From Pseudomonadota bacterium (GTDB taxonomy: Bacteria; Pseudomonadota; Gammaproteobacteria; Burkholderiales; Burkholderiaceae_C), in contig CAUJHV010000014.1 in the NCBI GenBank assembly GCA_963205115.1, positions 267,030 to 331,029 of the forward strand: 64,000 nt of DNA. Direction: 5' to 3'. Shown one piece after another: positions 33,141-44,000 of this stretch. The notes under the pieces are model-generated. The model did no database searches, was not told the origin of the DNA, and was given only the letters and a program-made list of their open reading frames with translations. The position numbers and the translations under genes were made by a program. Every line of letters starts with the position of its first letter. The stretch's first letter is position 1.

Positions 33141-35468
33141 ATGAATGCGAAGGACACCACCAAGCTGATCGCGAAGGGCCTTGAAGGCCGCGAGAGCGAC
33201 GAGGCCAAGGCGCTGGGCTACCTTCAGAAGCTGAACCTGGCGGGCATGGATGTGAAGGGCCAGGTCAGCTCGGCCTACGGGCAGTCGGGGTACGGGCTCG
33301 GCATCGACGCCAAGTTTGACTTTGGCGCGCTCCTGGTGCCCTTTGTGCATATGGATGTGGGCTTCTCCATGGCGGGCTCTCGCACGGCGCATGCGCTGCT
33401 GGTGCTGCAGCGCATGCCCAAGGCGGTCTGGCTCGAGGATCACCCCCGCCCGCCCCAGCCGACAGCGGCACAAGCCCTGGCGCTGCCGCCAACGGCGCCC
33501 GCCGCGCCGACGTGGAAGACGCAGCAGCCCATTGCCATGGCCTTTCTCAAGGGGCGGACCCTCAAGCTTGCCGCCAAGGTCAGCACCGCCGCCTGGGCCG
33601 GCTTCGGTTCTTTCGATGACTTCGACGAGACCGGCCTCACCATCGGCGCCAAGGCCGAGGCGTCCAGCGGCGGCTCCATCACCCGGCTGGTTGAAAGGCA
33701 GCCGCGCCACTACCGCTCATTGCGCGACAGCCGGTCAACGCTCTCGGACGATGTCGACGACCTGTTCGAGGTGCGACTCAAGGCCAAGGTGGCGGCCTGG
33801 ATTCTGGCCTGCGTCGAAGGCGTCAACAAGCTGCAGAGCTACGACATTCCAGCCATCTCGCTGCGCGAGCAGGCGCGTGATGCCGGCCTTGCGGACGATG
33901 CCGAGACGGCCCTGCTGACCACGCTTGACTACTACGACAGGCTGACTGTCAATGACGTGGACAGCATCGCGATCGCCGGGCTCGGACTGCAGGTCAAGAA
34001 TGTCTTTGCATCGGCCGTGAAGCGCGTCAAGGGCATGCTGGCCACGGCGAGCACGGACGATCTGCTGAAGGAACTGGACACCATCAAGGCCCAGCTCGAC
34101 GAGCTGCAAGAACGCTTCAAGCACAAGGAAGGCAACGAGCTGCTGCCCGGCGAAGTGCGCAAGGAGTTGTGGGACGCGACCGTGCGCCGCCTCCATGAGG
34201 TCAGGGAGCTGATCGCAGCCCTCAAGCGGCGCAAGGAGCGCAAGGCCCGGCTGTCGGCGCCCCAGGCGGCCCCCGCAGCGGCCACGCGTTCGCCGCCGTT
34301 TCACCTGGACATCTCGGCGGTTGAGGGCAGCCTCGACGGGGCGGCCGGCACCAAGCTGGTGTTGCCGCGCCAACAGGTGACCGCCAAGCTGGCCCTGGAG
34401 GGCCGTTGCCAGTTCCGCAGGATCTCGTTTCGCTACCAGGCCACGGCGCCGGGCAAGGACGATCGCACCCTGCTGAGCAGCCAGGATACGGTGATCCGGT
34501 ACACCACCCGCAAGGTCACGCTCACCGGGGCGGCCTCGGCCTTGGAAAGGAAGGCCACGGGCTTCCTGAAGGAGCGCGGCAACCTAGTGACGATGTCGTA
34601 CCGTTCCGTACATGTGCAGTGGTTCGACGACCTGAAACCCGACAACGGTCAGGCCCTGCCGAACGGCAGCGGTGTCTCCTTTGGCCTGTCGGTGCTGGCC
34701 GAGTCGCTGGAGCTCTACCGCGGCGCCTGCATCGCGCGCGGCAAGCCCGTGGCGGGCGCGCCGTCGCCTCCCCTGGTCGGCGATTTCAGTGAGCTGGAAA
34801 CCGCCATGACAAAGCAGCTGCGGGTCACGGCCGAAGAGCTGCGCAGCTTCATGCGCGACTTGCCCGACTGGATCGGCAAGTCCTACCTGAACGACGAGGA
34901 CAAGACGCGCGTCGAATCGTTTCTCGTCGAAAGCAGCTTTGCATTCACGACGCTGCACAAGCTGGTGATCGTCGATCGGCGGCCAGATGCGCTGTTTGAG
35001 CTGCCGCCGGTGATCGCTCTGCTGAAAGCGACGCAGCGCCCGCCGGAACTGCGCTTGCAGGCGCTGCGGCTGCGCTATCGCGTGCGCACCGACGACGACA
35101 AGAGCCGCAACCTCATCAACCTCGGCTGGAACCCCGAGCCCTGGGGTGAAGGCTTGAAGCCTTGGGGCCAGGGTTCGGTGGATGGCTCTCAGCCCTGGTA
35201 TGTGCGGCTGACGGGCGTGGACCCGAAACTGCCCAATTGGTTCAACCTGCCCGCGTTGGCGCTGCAGCTGGGCATCGGCCTGGAACGCGTGGAGCGGGTG
35301 GGATCTGAAGGCATCGTCGAGTTGCACCACACCTTGTTCCCTCAGCCCTATGACCCCTCGGACGCGCCCAAGGGTTACGGTCGCTCGCTGGCCGACACCC
35401 TCACGGCCCGTAACTGGCGCTTGATCACCGATCTGCTGGTGCCTCCCGTGACGCTGTTCAGCCAGTGA
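33141..35468 (+). CDS. Cassette protein A: 775-residue protein of unknown function
   Basis: I do not recognise this protein. It has no signal peptide or membrane helix. The N-terminal 120 residues are glycine-rich ('SSAYGQSGYGLGIDAKFDFG') with beta-strand periodicity, then a Pro/Ala linker. Residues 300-370 are strongly charged and predicted coiled coil ('ELDTIKAQLDELQERFKHKE', then 'HEVRELIAALKRRKERKAR'). The second half is beta-rich and ends 'NWRLITDLLVPPVTLFSQ'. It is the first gene of a five-gene coupled cassette. A 28-codon frame lies between it and the DUF6603 gene. The start at ATG 33141 lacks a strong ribosome site. A structural or assembly role is a guess from size and composition. 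Confidence 0.8.
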   Translation: MNAKDTTKLIAKGLEGRESDEAKALGYLQKLNLAGMDVKGQVSSAYGQSGYGLGIDAKFDFGALLVPFVHMDVGFSMAGSRTAHALLVLQRMPKAVWLEDHPRPPQPTAAQALALPPTAPAAPTWKTQQPIAMAFLKGRTLKLAAKVSTAAWAGFGSFDDFDETGLTIGAKAEASSGGSITRLVERQPRHYRSLRDSRSTLSDDVDDLFEVRLKAKVAAWILACVEGVNKLQSYDIPAISLREQARDAGLADDAETALLTTLDYYDRLTVNDVDSIAIAGLGLQVKNVFASAVKRVKGMLATASTDDLLKELDTIKAQLDELQERFKHKEGNELLPGEVRKELWDATVRRLHEVRELIAALKRRKERKARLSAPQAAPAAATRSPPFHLDISAVEGSLDGAAGTKLVLPRQQVTAKLALEGRCQFRRISFRYQATAPGKDDRTLLSSQDTVIRYTTRKVTLTGAASALERKATGFLKERGNLVTMSYRSVHVQWFDDLKPDNGQALPNGSGVSFGLSVLAESLELYRGACIARGKPVAGAPSPPLVGDFSELETAMTKQLRVTAEELRSFMRDLPDWIGKSYLNDEDKTRVESFLVESSFAFTTLHKLVIVDRRPDALFELPPVIALLKATQRPPELRLQALRLRYRVRTDDDKSRNLINLGWNPEPWGEGLKPWGQGSVDGSQPWYVRLTGVDPKLPNWFNLPALALQLGIGLERVERVGSEGIVELHHTLFPQPYDPSDAPKGYGRSLADTLTARNWRLITDLLVPPVTLFSQ

Positions 35469-35473
35469 GCGCC

Positions 35474-35560
35474 ATGAGCCCCAGCGTCAGGCCCAACCCC
35501 GTCATTCAGCGGCGCTTTGCGGTGTCCCTGCGCCACGGCGCTGGCCGGAGGTCCGCATGA
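35474..35560 (+). CDS. 28-residue coupling ORF ahead of the DUF6603 gene
   Basis: ATG 35474 lies 5 bp after the stop of protein A. The frame runs 28 codons (MSPSVRPNPVIQ..., Arg-rich, ending RRSA) and stops at TGA 35558-35560, overlapping the ATG of the next gene (ATGA). That places it in an unbroken chain of coupled starts. It may be a real basic peptide or only a device to carry ribosomes across the gap. Confidence 0.35.
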   Translation: MSPSVRPNPVIQRRFAVSLRHGAGRRSA

Positions 35561-38500
35561 GCCTGATGGACGACTTCACCGCGGTGCGCGAGGCCTTGCA
35601 GCGCCACCTGCCCCGCGCGGCAACAGGCAGCCTGGTGACGCTGGACGAAGACGGCCTTCGTGTGGCCGAACCCGGCGTGAGCCTGGCCGACCTTTCGCAT
35701 CTGATCGACGACATCACCGGCGGCCATCACGCGTTGCCTGAGCGGCTGCCGCTGGCCGATGTCCGATTGAAGCAGCTCAGCCTGGGCCGCGGCGTGGATG
35801 GTGGTGCGGAGCTGGACTTCACCGTTGCATGGGCCCAGGCCGAGCTGCAGGCGGCGGGGCCGTATGCCCTGAGCCTGGCCGAGCTTCATTTTTCGATGCG
35901 TCGCAGGGCGCTCTCGGCCGCGGCGCGGGCCCGCTTCAAGCTCGAGGACCTGGACCTCGAGCTGGGGTTCGAGCTGCCGAGCCAGGTGTTCGAGCTTCAC
36001 CTGGCGGCTGACCAGCTGGATACCGCCGCGGGCTTGTTGTCGCGCCGGGGGTTGATGCCGCCGCCGGGCGCCGGGGCCGCTGCGGGCGGGCCGAAGATCC
36101 GCAGCGTGCTCGTGCGAGGCTCGTTGATCTTCGAGCGCGTGATCCTGAGTGTTGAACTCGACGATGTCTTCCGTGTCGGCCCCCTGCGTCTGGCTTATGC
36201 AGCCGCCGAGATCGACCTGGGCGGCGTCGAGGGGCCCACACTGGACGCGCAGGCTGAACTGCGCATCGCCGTGCCTGGAAAGTCTGACCTGGTGCTCGAT
36301 GTCGAGGGCTCGGTCGATTCGGCCGGCTGGCGTCTGGCCGGTTCGCTCGAGTTGGCCGGTGGTGGCCTGACGATCGGCGAACTGGTCGGCGCGTTTGCAG
36401 CGGCCTTCCATCAAACCCCGCCGAACGTGCCGGCCGTGATCAGCGGCCTGAGCCTGGAGCGGCTGGACGTTCAACTCGACACGCACGACCCGAGTTTCAG
36501 CGTGCGGGCTGCGCTGGACTGGCAGCAAGACGCCGAGCTGGTGGTGCAACTGGTCAAGGCCGGACCGACACTGCAGGTCGAGGGCCGTCTGGCGCTGGCT
36601 GGCGTGAGCTTGCGGCTGGATCTGGACCGCAGCGTGGGCGGCAGCCTGCTGGTGGGCTCGTTCGATGCGGCTGGCAGCGCGCCGCTGACGCTGGCGGCAC
36701 TGCTCAAGGCCCTGAGGGTGCGTGGCCCGGCGAGCCTGGACACGTCACTGGACATTCGAAGCATGGCCGTGGCGCTGGATGGCCAGCGCCGGATGATGCT
36801 GGCCGCCGAGGTGGATGCCGGCATCGACCTCGCGCGCCTGGGCGATCTGCCGCTGGTGGGTTCTCTGCTGCCCAAGGGCGGGCTGCTGGGTCTACAGCTC
36901 ACGCCGTACTACCTCGCGAGCGGCTTCAGTGCGTCCGCCGCCGCGCGCAGCCTGATGCCGGAGAGCCTGGCGCTGCCCGACCCCTTGGAGGCGGGACCTC
37001 ATGTGTCCATGAGCCTGCAGCTGGGCGACAAACCGATGGCGCTGGGCAGCGACAAGGGCCTCACGGCAGCCCAGGCACCAGACGTTCTGCCCGCTGGCCA
37101 GACCGGCCCGCCAGGCGCAGCGGCCCAAGCGGCAGACACCGACAACGGCCTGACCTGGAAGGAGGTGAAGAAGTCTTTCGGCCCGCTGCAGGTGGGGCGC
37201 GTGGGTTACCACTACGAGCCGGACAGCCACGTCAACCTGGCCTTTGATGCCGGCCTCGAGTTTGCCGGGCTGGCGCTCAGTGTGGACGGCCTGGGGGCGC
37301 GCTACGAATTTGCCACCCGCCAGCTCACACCGCGGCTGCGCGGGCTGGGCATCGACCTCAAGCGCGGGCCCATCGAGATTGGCGGCGCTTTCCTCCATGC
37401 CGATGGCGACTATCTCGGCCAGGTGGTCATCAAGACCCGGCAGTTTGCGCTGACTGCGGTGGGCGGCTTCGGCATGGTCGACGGAACGCCGTCGATGTTT
37501 GCCTACGGCGTGCTCGACATGCCGATCGGCGGGCCGCCATTCTTTTTTGTCGAAGGGCTCGCTGCGGGCATCGGCCTGCACCGCAGCCTGCACGTGCCCA
37601 CCATCGAACAGGTGCGCAGCTTTCCGCTGGTGCAGACGGCGGGGGTGAAGCCGCCCTTGGGCAAGCCCGCCAAGGCACTCTCGAGCGAGCAGCTGCAAGC
37701 CCTGCACAACCATGTCAGCCCGCGCCTGGGCGAGTACTTCGTGGCGGCGGGCCTGAAGTTCAATTCCTTCCGGCTGGTGCACGGCTTTGCCCTGCTGGTG
37801 ATGACGGTAGGTCGCGATGTCGAGGTGGATCTCATCGGCACGGCAGACTTCGCGTCACCACCGGACCTGCCCGACACGGTGCCGGCACTTGCGCGGGTGC
37901 AGCTCGATCTGCTGGCGCGCATCGTCGTCTCCGAAGGTTTCATCGGGGTTGAAGCGCGGCTCGATCCGAGCTCTTACGTCTACAGCCCGCTGTGCCACCT
38001 CAGTGGCGGTTTTGCCTTCTATGCCTGGAGCCGGGGCACACGGGCTGGTGACTTCGTCTTGTCGGTGGGCGGCTATCACCCCGATTACGACAAGCCGGCG
38101 CACTACCCGCTGGTGCCGCGCGTGGAGCTCAAGTACCAGGTGAGCCCGGAGGTTTATCTCAAGGGCGACGCCTACTTTGCTTTGACCCCCAGCGTGATGA
38201 TGGCTGGCGGCGGGCTGCATGCCCACGCGGAGATCGGCTCGCTCGTCGCCTGGGCCGATTTCAGCGCCGATTTCTGGGTGGCCTGGGAACCCTTCCATTA
38301 CGACGCACGCATGCACATCGGCATCGGCGCCAGGTGGAAGTGCTTCCACACCACGGCCAGCGCTGATCTGCACATCTGGGGCCCTGACTTCAGTGGCTCG
38401 GCGCATGTCGAATGGTTTGTGTTTTCCTTCGACCTCGAGTTTGGCGCCGGCTCGCCAACCGTGCCGATGGCCATTGGCGTCGAGAAGTTCCTGAAGTCTT

Positions 38501-39195
38501 TCCTGGCGGTCGAGATGGACCGCTCCAAGCCTGGCGCGCCCGAGACCCACAACGCGACGCTCGGCCTCACGCTGGCCGAAGGCGTGATCGGCGAAGTGGG
38601 GGGTGTGTCCGTGGTGGCGCCTGCGAGCCTGGTGATCATCACCTCGTCGCGCGTGCCGGTGACACACGGCACGCTGGGCGCGCAGCCGAGCGCGCTGCCG
38701 GCGGCCGCGATCGGCATCGCGCCCTCGGCCATCACCGCGATCACCTCGAGCCACAGCGTCGGCATCCAGCGCCGCACCCAGGGTCGATGGTTGGCCGTGC
38801 CTGACGCCGAGTTCGTGATGGTGCCGCTGCCGCCCACGGGCTTTCCGCAGGCGCTGTGGGCCCCGGGCCCGGTCAGGCGCAATGCGCTGCCGCTGCAGGC
38901 CGTGGGCGGGTTCAGCATCAAGCCGGCGCTGCCTCCGGTCAGCGGCAGCAGCACGCCGGTGGCCTTTGAGGACATCCGCTACGCGCCGCTGACCGACAAG
39001 AGCAAGGTGCTGCGGCAGGTGGCACATGCGCTGCCGCCCGGTGGGCGTGTGGTCGGCGGCGCTGTCGAGATGGCGCTGCGCGGCGACTTGCAGGCCCTGG
39101 GCCTGCCGGCGCTCTCGCTCAGACAGCCGCCCGCGATGCGCAAGGCGCCGCAGATCCTGCTGGGTGCGCACGTGGAGGAGCCCGTTCTTGTCTGA
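35557..39195 (+). CDS. Cassette protein B: 1212-residue DUF6603-like protein
   Basis: ATG 35557 has GGAGG at ideal distance. The first 500 residues are leucine-rich alternating beta strands ('LEDLDLELGFELPSQVFELH'). The region about 530-970 matches what I know of DUF6603: 'PFFFVEGLAAGIGLHR', 'VLSVGGYHPDYDKPAHYPLV', 'YFALTPSVMMAGGGLHA', 'WVAWEPFHYDARMHIGIGAR' and 'DLHIWGPDFSGSAHVEWFVF'. The pattern of short amphipathic strands is barrel- or solenoid-like, yet there is no signal peptide. DUF6603 has no assigned function that I know of. The tail (about 990-1212) is Pro-rich. The next gene begins inside its last codons. Confidence 0.88.
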   Translation: MSLMDDFTAVREALQRHLPRAATGSLVTLDEDGLRVAEPGVSLADLSHLIDDITGGHHALPERLPLADVRLKQLSLGRGVDGGAELDFTVAWAQAELQAAGPYALSLAELHFSMRRRALSAAARARFKLEDLDLELGFELPSQVFELHLAADQLDTAAGLLSRRGLMPPPGAGAAAGGPKIRSVLVRGSLIFERVILSVELDDVFRVGPLRLAYAAAEIDLGGVEGPTLDAQAELRIAVPGKSDLVLDVEGSVDSAGWRLAGSLELAGGGLTIGELVGAFAAAFHQTPPNVPAVISGLSLERLDVQLDTHDPSFSVRAALDWQQDAELVVQLVKAGPTLQVEGRLALAGVSLRLDLDRSVGGSLLVGSFDAAGSAPLTLAALLKALRVRGPASLDTSLDIRSMAVALDGQRRMMLAAEVDAGIDLARLGDLPLVGSLLPKGGLLGLQLTPYYLASGFSASAAARSLMPESLALPDPLEAGPHVSMSLQLGDKPMALGSDKGLTAAQAPDVLPAGQTGPPGAAAQAADTDNGLTWKEVKKSFGPLQVGRVGYHYEPDSHVNLAFDAGLEFAGLALSVDGLGARYEFATRQLTPRLRGLGIDLKRGPIEIGGAFLHADGDYLGQVVIKTRQFALTAVGGFGMVDGTPSMFAYGVLDMPIGGPPFFFVEGLAAGIGLHRSLHVPTIEQVRSFPLVQTAGVKPPLGKPAKALSSEQLQALHNHVSPRLGEYFVAAGLKFNSFRLVHGFALLVMTVGRDVEVDLIGTADFASPPDLPDTVPALARVQLDLLARIVVSEGFIGVEARLDPSSYVYSPLCHLSGGFAFYAWSRGTRAGDFVLSVGGYHPDYDKPAHYPLVPRVELKYQVSPEVYLKGDAYFALTPSVMMAGGGLHAHAEIGSLVAWADFSADFWVAWEPFHYDARMHIGIGARWKCFHTTASADLHIWGPDFSGSAHVEWFVFSFDLEFGAGSPTVPMAIGVEKFLKSFLAVEMDRSKPGAPETHNATLGLTLAEGVIGEVGGVSVVAPASLVIITSSRVPVTHGTLGAQPSALPAAAIGIAPSAITAITSSHSVGIQRRTQGRWLAVPDAEFVMVPLPPTGFPQALWAPGPVRRNALPLQAVGGFSIKPALPPVSGSSTPVAFEDIRYAPLTDKSKVLRQVAHALPPGGRVVGGAVEMALRGDLQALGLPALSLRQPPAMRKAPQILLGAHVEEPVLV

Positions 39196-41077
39196 GCTTG
39201 ATTCCGGCCCGCAGTTCGCCGCAGGCGACCGCATGGTGTTTGTCGACCGGCAGGCGCCTGCGCTGCCGCCCGGCGAGTACGAGGTTCAGCTTGGCCATAC
39301 CCTGAGCTATGGCGCCCCGTCAGCGACGGTGCTCGATGGCGGGCGCAGTCTCGGCTTCGTGGTGGCCGGGCCGCGCTTCGGGCTTGCGCCGTCGGAGATC
39401 GCCGGCCGCTTTCCGCCGCCCGGTGCGGACGGTGAATTCGCCAGCGTGCTGCCGCATGTGCTGCTCGAGCGCCCGACCTTGCCCTGGGAGCGTTCTGCCG
39501 TGGACAGCCAGCCGGCCGAGACGCCGTGGCTGGCCTTGCTGGTGCTGGAGGAGAGCGAACTGAAATTCAGCGCGCTCGTGCCCGTGTCGAGCCTGGTGAC
39601 CGCCCAGGTGGGTGCGCCCGCGCCGCCGCTGTCGGCTGCGTTCAGCCCCTTGTCGCGCGAGCCTGGCGACGACATCGCCCAAAGCGTGCATGTGATCGAG
39701 ATCGAGGCCGAGTTCGCACGCCAGTGGCTGCCGACACCCGAAGAGCTTTCGCTGCTGGCGGGCGTGCGCCGGCTCGAAGACCTGGCGGGCGCCGCCAAGG
39801 GCGAACCCCGTGCCGTGGTGATCGCCAACCGCCTGCCCAAGCCGGGCGTGCGCAACCTGGTGCACCTCGTCTCTCTGGAGCTGCAGTACAGCGGCAGCCC
39901 GGCACGCCATTGGGCCGTGACGACAGGACCCCACGCGCCCTCGCGTGTGCGCCTGGTGAGCCTGGCGAACTGGGACTTCAGCTGCGCAGGCGACACCGGA
40001 CACTTCGAAGCCTTGCTCGACAAGCTCGCCATCGGCGAGTTCCGCCTGGGCGCCGCCGGTCTGGGCCCGGCGCAGGGCCCGGTGGATGCCGGCGCCGTGC
40101 CCGTGGCGTACCGGCTCGACACCGGTGCCAGCACCGCTGCCTGGTACCACGGGCCTCTGGCGACCCGCCGGCGCGCGCCGGCGCTGGCCCTGCCGGCGCG
40201 CCATGCCAACGATCTGCTGCTCACCGAGGCGACCACCGGCCTGACCGATGTGTCCTACGCGGCGGCCTGGACGCTGGGGCGGTTGCTCGCGCTGCGCGAC
40301 CCGAGCGTGGGTGTGCCGTTGAACCAGTGGAAACGTCAGGTCGCGCAGGCCGCGCGGGCCGCGCAGTGGCTGGACACCACGCCTTCGGACCACCCGCCGC
40401 CGCCGCCCAGCCCGCTGTTCCCGCCGGCACTGCACGACTGGTTCGAGCACGCGCTGGGCCGTCTGAAGGCGGTACCCTTTGCCTATCTCGTGCCCGAACC
40501 GGCCTTGCTGCCGCCCGAGACGATCGGACTGCTGCGTATCGAGGCCACCTGGATCCAGGCTTTGGTCGACGGGGCGTTCAGCATCGGCCGACACAGCCGG
40601 CAGCAGGCGCTGCAAGACGCCGCCTTGGGCGCCGTGCTGCCGAGGATCGCTGAGCGCTCCGCGGTGCTGTTGCGCTCGGCGCTGGTCGCGGGTTGGCCAG
40701 ACCTGGTGGTGGACGGTTTCGGCCCGCCCAGGCCGGGCAGCGCAGCCGCTGGCGACGCGCTCAAGCCGCTGCGCTTCGACCGCCTGGGCAAGGACACGCT
40801 GCTGGTGGTTTTCGAAGGCCCGCTGGCCCGGGTGGATCTGCATCTGCACCCCCAGGGCATGCACTTCGGCGTGGATGTCACGCCGTCGGGCGGCTTCCAG
40901 AAAGGGCAGGCCGGGCCGGTGCCGATGCGGGCGGACGCGGCGCAGGTGCCGCGCCGCGTGATCGACATCCTGGCCTTGCAGACGGCCCTGAAGGCGACGG
41001 GGCCGCATGAGTTTGCTTCGCGCATGCTGGAAGGCATACCCAAGGCGTCGTTCTCACTGCAGGAGGTCTGGTCGTGA
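39188..41077 (+). CDS. Cassette protein C: 629-residue protein of unknown function
   Basis: I start this gene at TTG 39188, which has GGAGG nine bases upstream and overlaps the DUF6603 stop by 8 bp; ATG 39233 is the alternative. The protein begins 'LSELDSGPQFAAGDRMVFVD', then 'FVVAGPRFGLAPSEIAGRFPP', 'VLPHVLLERPTLPWERS' and 'ETPWLALLVLEESEL'. The dense Pro/Trp/Leu motifs look like conserved cores of a beta-rich structural protein. 'RAVVIANRLPKPG' and 'VRLVSLANWDFSC' are further landmarks. There is no enzymatic motif, signal peptide or membrane helix. The stop overlaps the start of protein D (GTGA). Function is unknown. Confidence 0.82.
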   Translation: MSELDSGPQFAAGDRMVFVDRQAPALPPGEYEVQLGHTLSYGAPSATVLDGGRSLGFVVAGPRFGLAPSEIAGRFPPPGADGEFASVLPHVLLERPTLPWERSAVDSQPAETPWLALLVLEESELKFSALVPVSSLVTAQVGAPAPPLSAAFSPLSREPGDDIAQSVHVIEIEAEFARQWLPTPEELSLLAGVRRLEDLAGAAKGEPRAVVIANRLPKPGVRNLVHLVSLELQYSGSPARHWAVTTGPHAPSRVRLVSLANWDFSCAGDTGHFEALLDKLAIGEFRLGAAGLGPAQGPVDAGAVPVAYRLDTGASTAAWYHGPLATRRRAPALALPARHANDLLLTEATTGLTDVSYAAAWTLGRLLALRDPSVGVPLNQWKRQVAQAARAAQWLDTTPSDHPPPPPSPLFPPALHDWFEHALGRLKAVPFAYLVPEPALLPPETIGLLRIEATWIQALVDGAFSIGRHSRQQALQDAALGAVLPRIAERSAVLLRSALVAGWPDLVVDGFGPPRPGSAAAGDALKPLRFDRLGKDTLLVVFEGPLARVDLHLHPQGMHFGVDVTPSGGFQKGQAGPVPMRADAAQVPRRVIDILALQTALKATGPHEFASRMLEGIPKASFSLQEVWS

Positions 41078-44000
41078 GCGGCTCGCTCGAGTTGATGGTG
41101 CCCGTGTCCGTGCACGCCCTCTGGGTTGCGCATCTGCAGCGCGTGATCGGGCCCCTGGCGGACCACGAGCGTCTGCCCTGGTTTGACGGCACGCGTGACC
41201 GCAACGGCTCCGTGCCGCACCTGGCCGCGGCCATCAACGCAGCACCGTTCTCTGACCACAACGCCTGGCTCGAACCGGGTGTGCATTTGCACTGGTTCTT
41301 ACCGGCGGGCCTGACCCGCGGCGGCACGCGCCGCACGGCGGAGCGCACGGTGCAGGTGGGAGATCTGTGGTTTCCGCCCGCGCCCAACCGCTGGCTGGTG
41401 TTTCGCCGCGAAGAGCGTAGCGCCCATGCCTCGCGCGCATGGCTGGTGGAAAGCGACTACGTGCATCCGCCCGGTTTGCGGCCCCGTGGCGCCATTGCGT
41501 ATCCACTGCCTTACCCGCAGCCGGGGCAGGCGCCGTTTGTCTATCTCGGCCGCCAGATCAGGCTGGACCCGCTGACCCTGGAGCCCGAAGACCCGGCCGT
41601 GCAGCCGGCAAGCGCCGACAACAGCTTGTCCCGGTTCGCGCCGGCTCTGACGGCTGTCGGCCCCGGAGACCCGCTCTTTGCCGCGCACTACCCGTCCTGC
41701 CGCAGTGTTTTCGGCCTGCACGACGACCAACCGGCGATGGACCAGGTGGCGGGTTATTCGGTCTACGGCTGGTATGGCGACGGCCTCATCGAACCGCTGC
41801 ACAACCTGCGGGCCGCCTTGCGCGACAACGCGGATCATGGCCCTGCACGGGCGCGTCACCTGCTGGCCCGCCAGCGCCATGCCGAGCAGCTGGAGGCGCT
41901 CGAGGCACAGGGACACGGCGACCACCACCCGTTGCCGCCAGAGCCGGTGGCCCCGGAAGGACCGCTGGACGAGGCGCAGTGGAACCAGGCCCTGCGTCTG
42001 GCCCTTCGCGAGCGCTTCGGCTGGACGATGCGCAACGACACCGACACCGCGGCGTTCCCGACCGATTTGATGTGCGCAGGCATGACCGCCATCACCGCGG
42101 GCCTGGAGCACGTGCCTGATCAGCCGCCGACCACGCAGGCGGCGGGCATCGGCCACAACCCGGCCGAAGCGGCCGTGGCTTTCGTGACCGCGGGCGTGTC
42201 GAGCACGCTCACGCCTGACATCGAAGACCGTTTGACGCAGGAATTGACCGACACCGACCTCAGCGACCATGCGCTCGACTTCGGTCCCAAGCGGGCCGAA
42301 GCGCGCCACCGGGAGCAATTCCGCAGCGAACGCGGCCACGCGATCTGGACGGTGCGGACCGTGGGCTCTTCGGATCCCGAGCAGGTGGGTGCCCGCAGCA
42401 GCCTGCCGGACGGCCTGGCCCATGAGCTGAACGAACTCAACCTGCGCCAGGCGGCCTATGACCGCGCGCAGGACCAGATCGCCGCGCTGCGCCAGGAACT
42501 GTTCTCGGACTGGAGCCGCTACATGACGGCGGCCTACCCGGAGGGCGATGCCGACCCTTTCGGCGCCGATGTAGATGCCGTGCGCGACCTGGCCGAGCGC
42601 AGCCGGCTGGCACCGCTCGAAGCGCTGCTGCGGCGCAGCGGCAGGCTCTTTCACGCCCATGGTGCTGATGGCGGCGTGAGGTTGGCCGACGCGCACACGG
42701 CCGCATTCGGTCATCCAAGACAGCACGGCCGGCTGGCCGGTGGGCCGGATGGGTTGCGGTTCGACGACGCCGTGGCGCCCGGCGAGCGGCTGCTGGGCTT
42801 CGATGTCTATTTCGGTTCGATCATCGATGGGCTCACGCTGGTCGGGTCTGAAGGCACGCGGCCGCGGCGCACGCTCAGCGGCCAGCTGGCCCGCGTGCGG
42901 CTCGCCGCGGGTGAGCACATCACCGCCATCTTTGGCCAGGCGGGTGTGTTCATGTCCATGGAGCTGGTCAGCAAGCTCGGTTTTGAAACCAGCCACGGCC
43001 GCCGCCTGGGCCCCTGGGGCTGGAACCCGGAGCCGCTGCCGGCCTTTCGCCTCGAAGCACCGCCCGGCACCGTGGTGGTCGGGCTGTGCGGCCGCAGTGC
43101 AACCTGGCTCAGCGCGTTGGGCATTCTGGTCGCGCCGCCGGGCCACCATGACCTGGAGCCCGAGCCCGCAGGCGAAACACTGGCAGGCCGGGTGGTGGAG
43201 CAGCACCGCCGCGTGCAGGCGGTGCTGGCCGACGCCGAGCCGGCCAGCACGCGCCAAGGCCACAGGCGCGTGCTGGCCACCACGCCGGGGCCGCGCTTCT
43301 GGCGCCCCAACGACCCGGTGATCGCCTTGAGCGACTCGCATGTCCAGGCGAACGCCACGCGTGGCGGCGCCGGGCCCGACGGCAAGCTGTCCGACCCGGC
43401 CTGCTTCCTGATCGCGGTCACCGGGGGCTGGGGCGCGGCGGGCAAGGTTCTGGCCGGCAACCTTCGGGCGCCGCTGAGTGCCAGCAGCGGCCGTTGGACG
43501 CTCGCGGAGCATCCGCTGTTCATGAGCGGGTCTCAGGCCAAGCACTGGTGGCCCTTGCAGCTGGAGTGGGAAGTGGAGCTGCGGCCAGTGGCCGACGGGG
43601 GCAACACGGGGGACGAGCCCGCTGCCAGTGACGACGAGTCCACCGACGCCGGCCGCAGCGGCGCAAGCCCGGAAGGCCGACGCTACGCCGCCGACTTCAT
43701 CACCCGCTCGCAAGCGCTTCGCGTCGGCGCCGTCGACTGGGTTCCCCGGCAAAGCCCGAAACTCGCACGCAGCTACCAGTACCTGGCGGGGCGCAGCCTG
43801 CTGAATCCGTCCATCGGTGCCCGCATGGTCGATCAGCTCAAACGCCTGCCCGACGAGCTGAAGCCGCACGTGGCGGTGCCTGAGTCCTTGATGCTGCTGC
43901 CGCTGAGTGGCTTTCACGACCACCTGCTGATGCAGGGGCAGGAGCCGCAACTGCCCATCTCCGACCCCATCGGCCTGCCGGGTCAGCGCAGCTTCACCGA

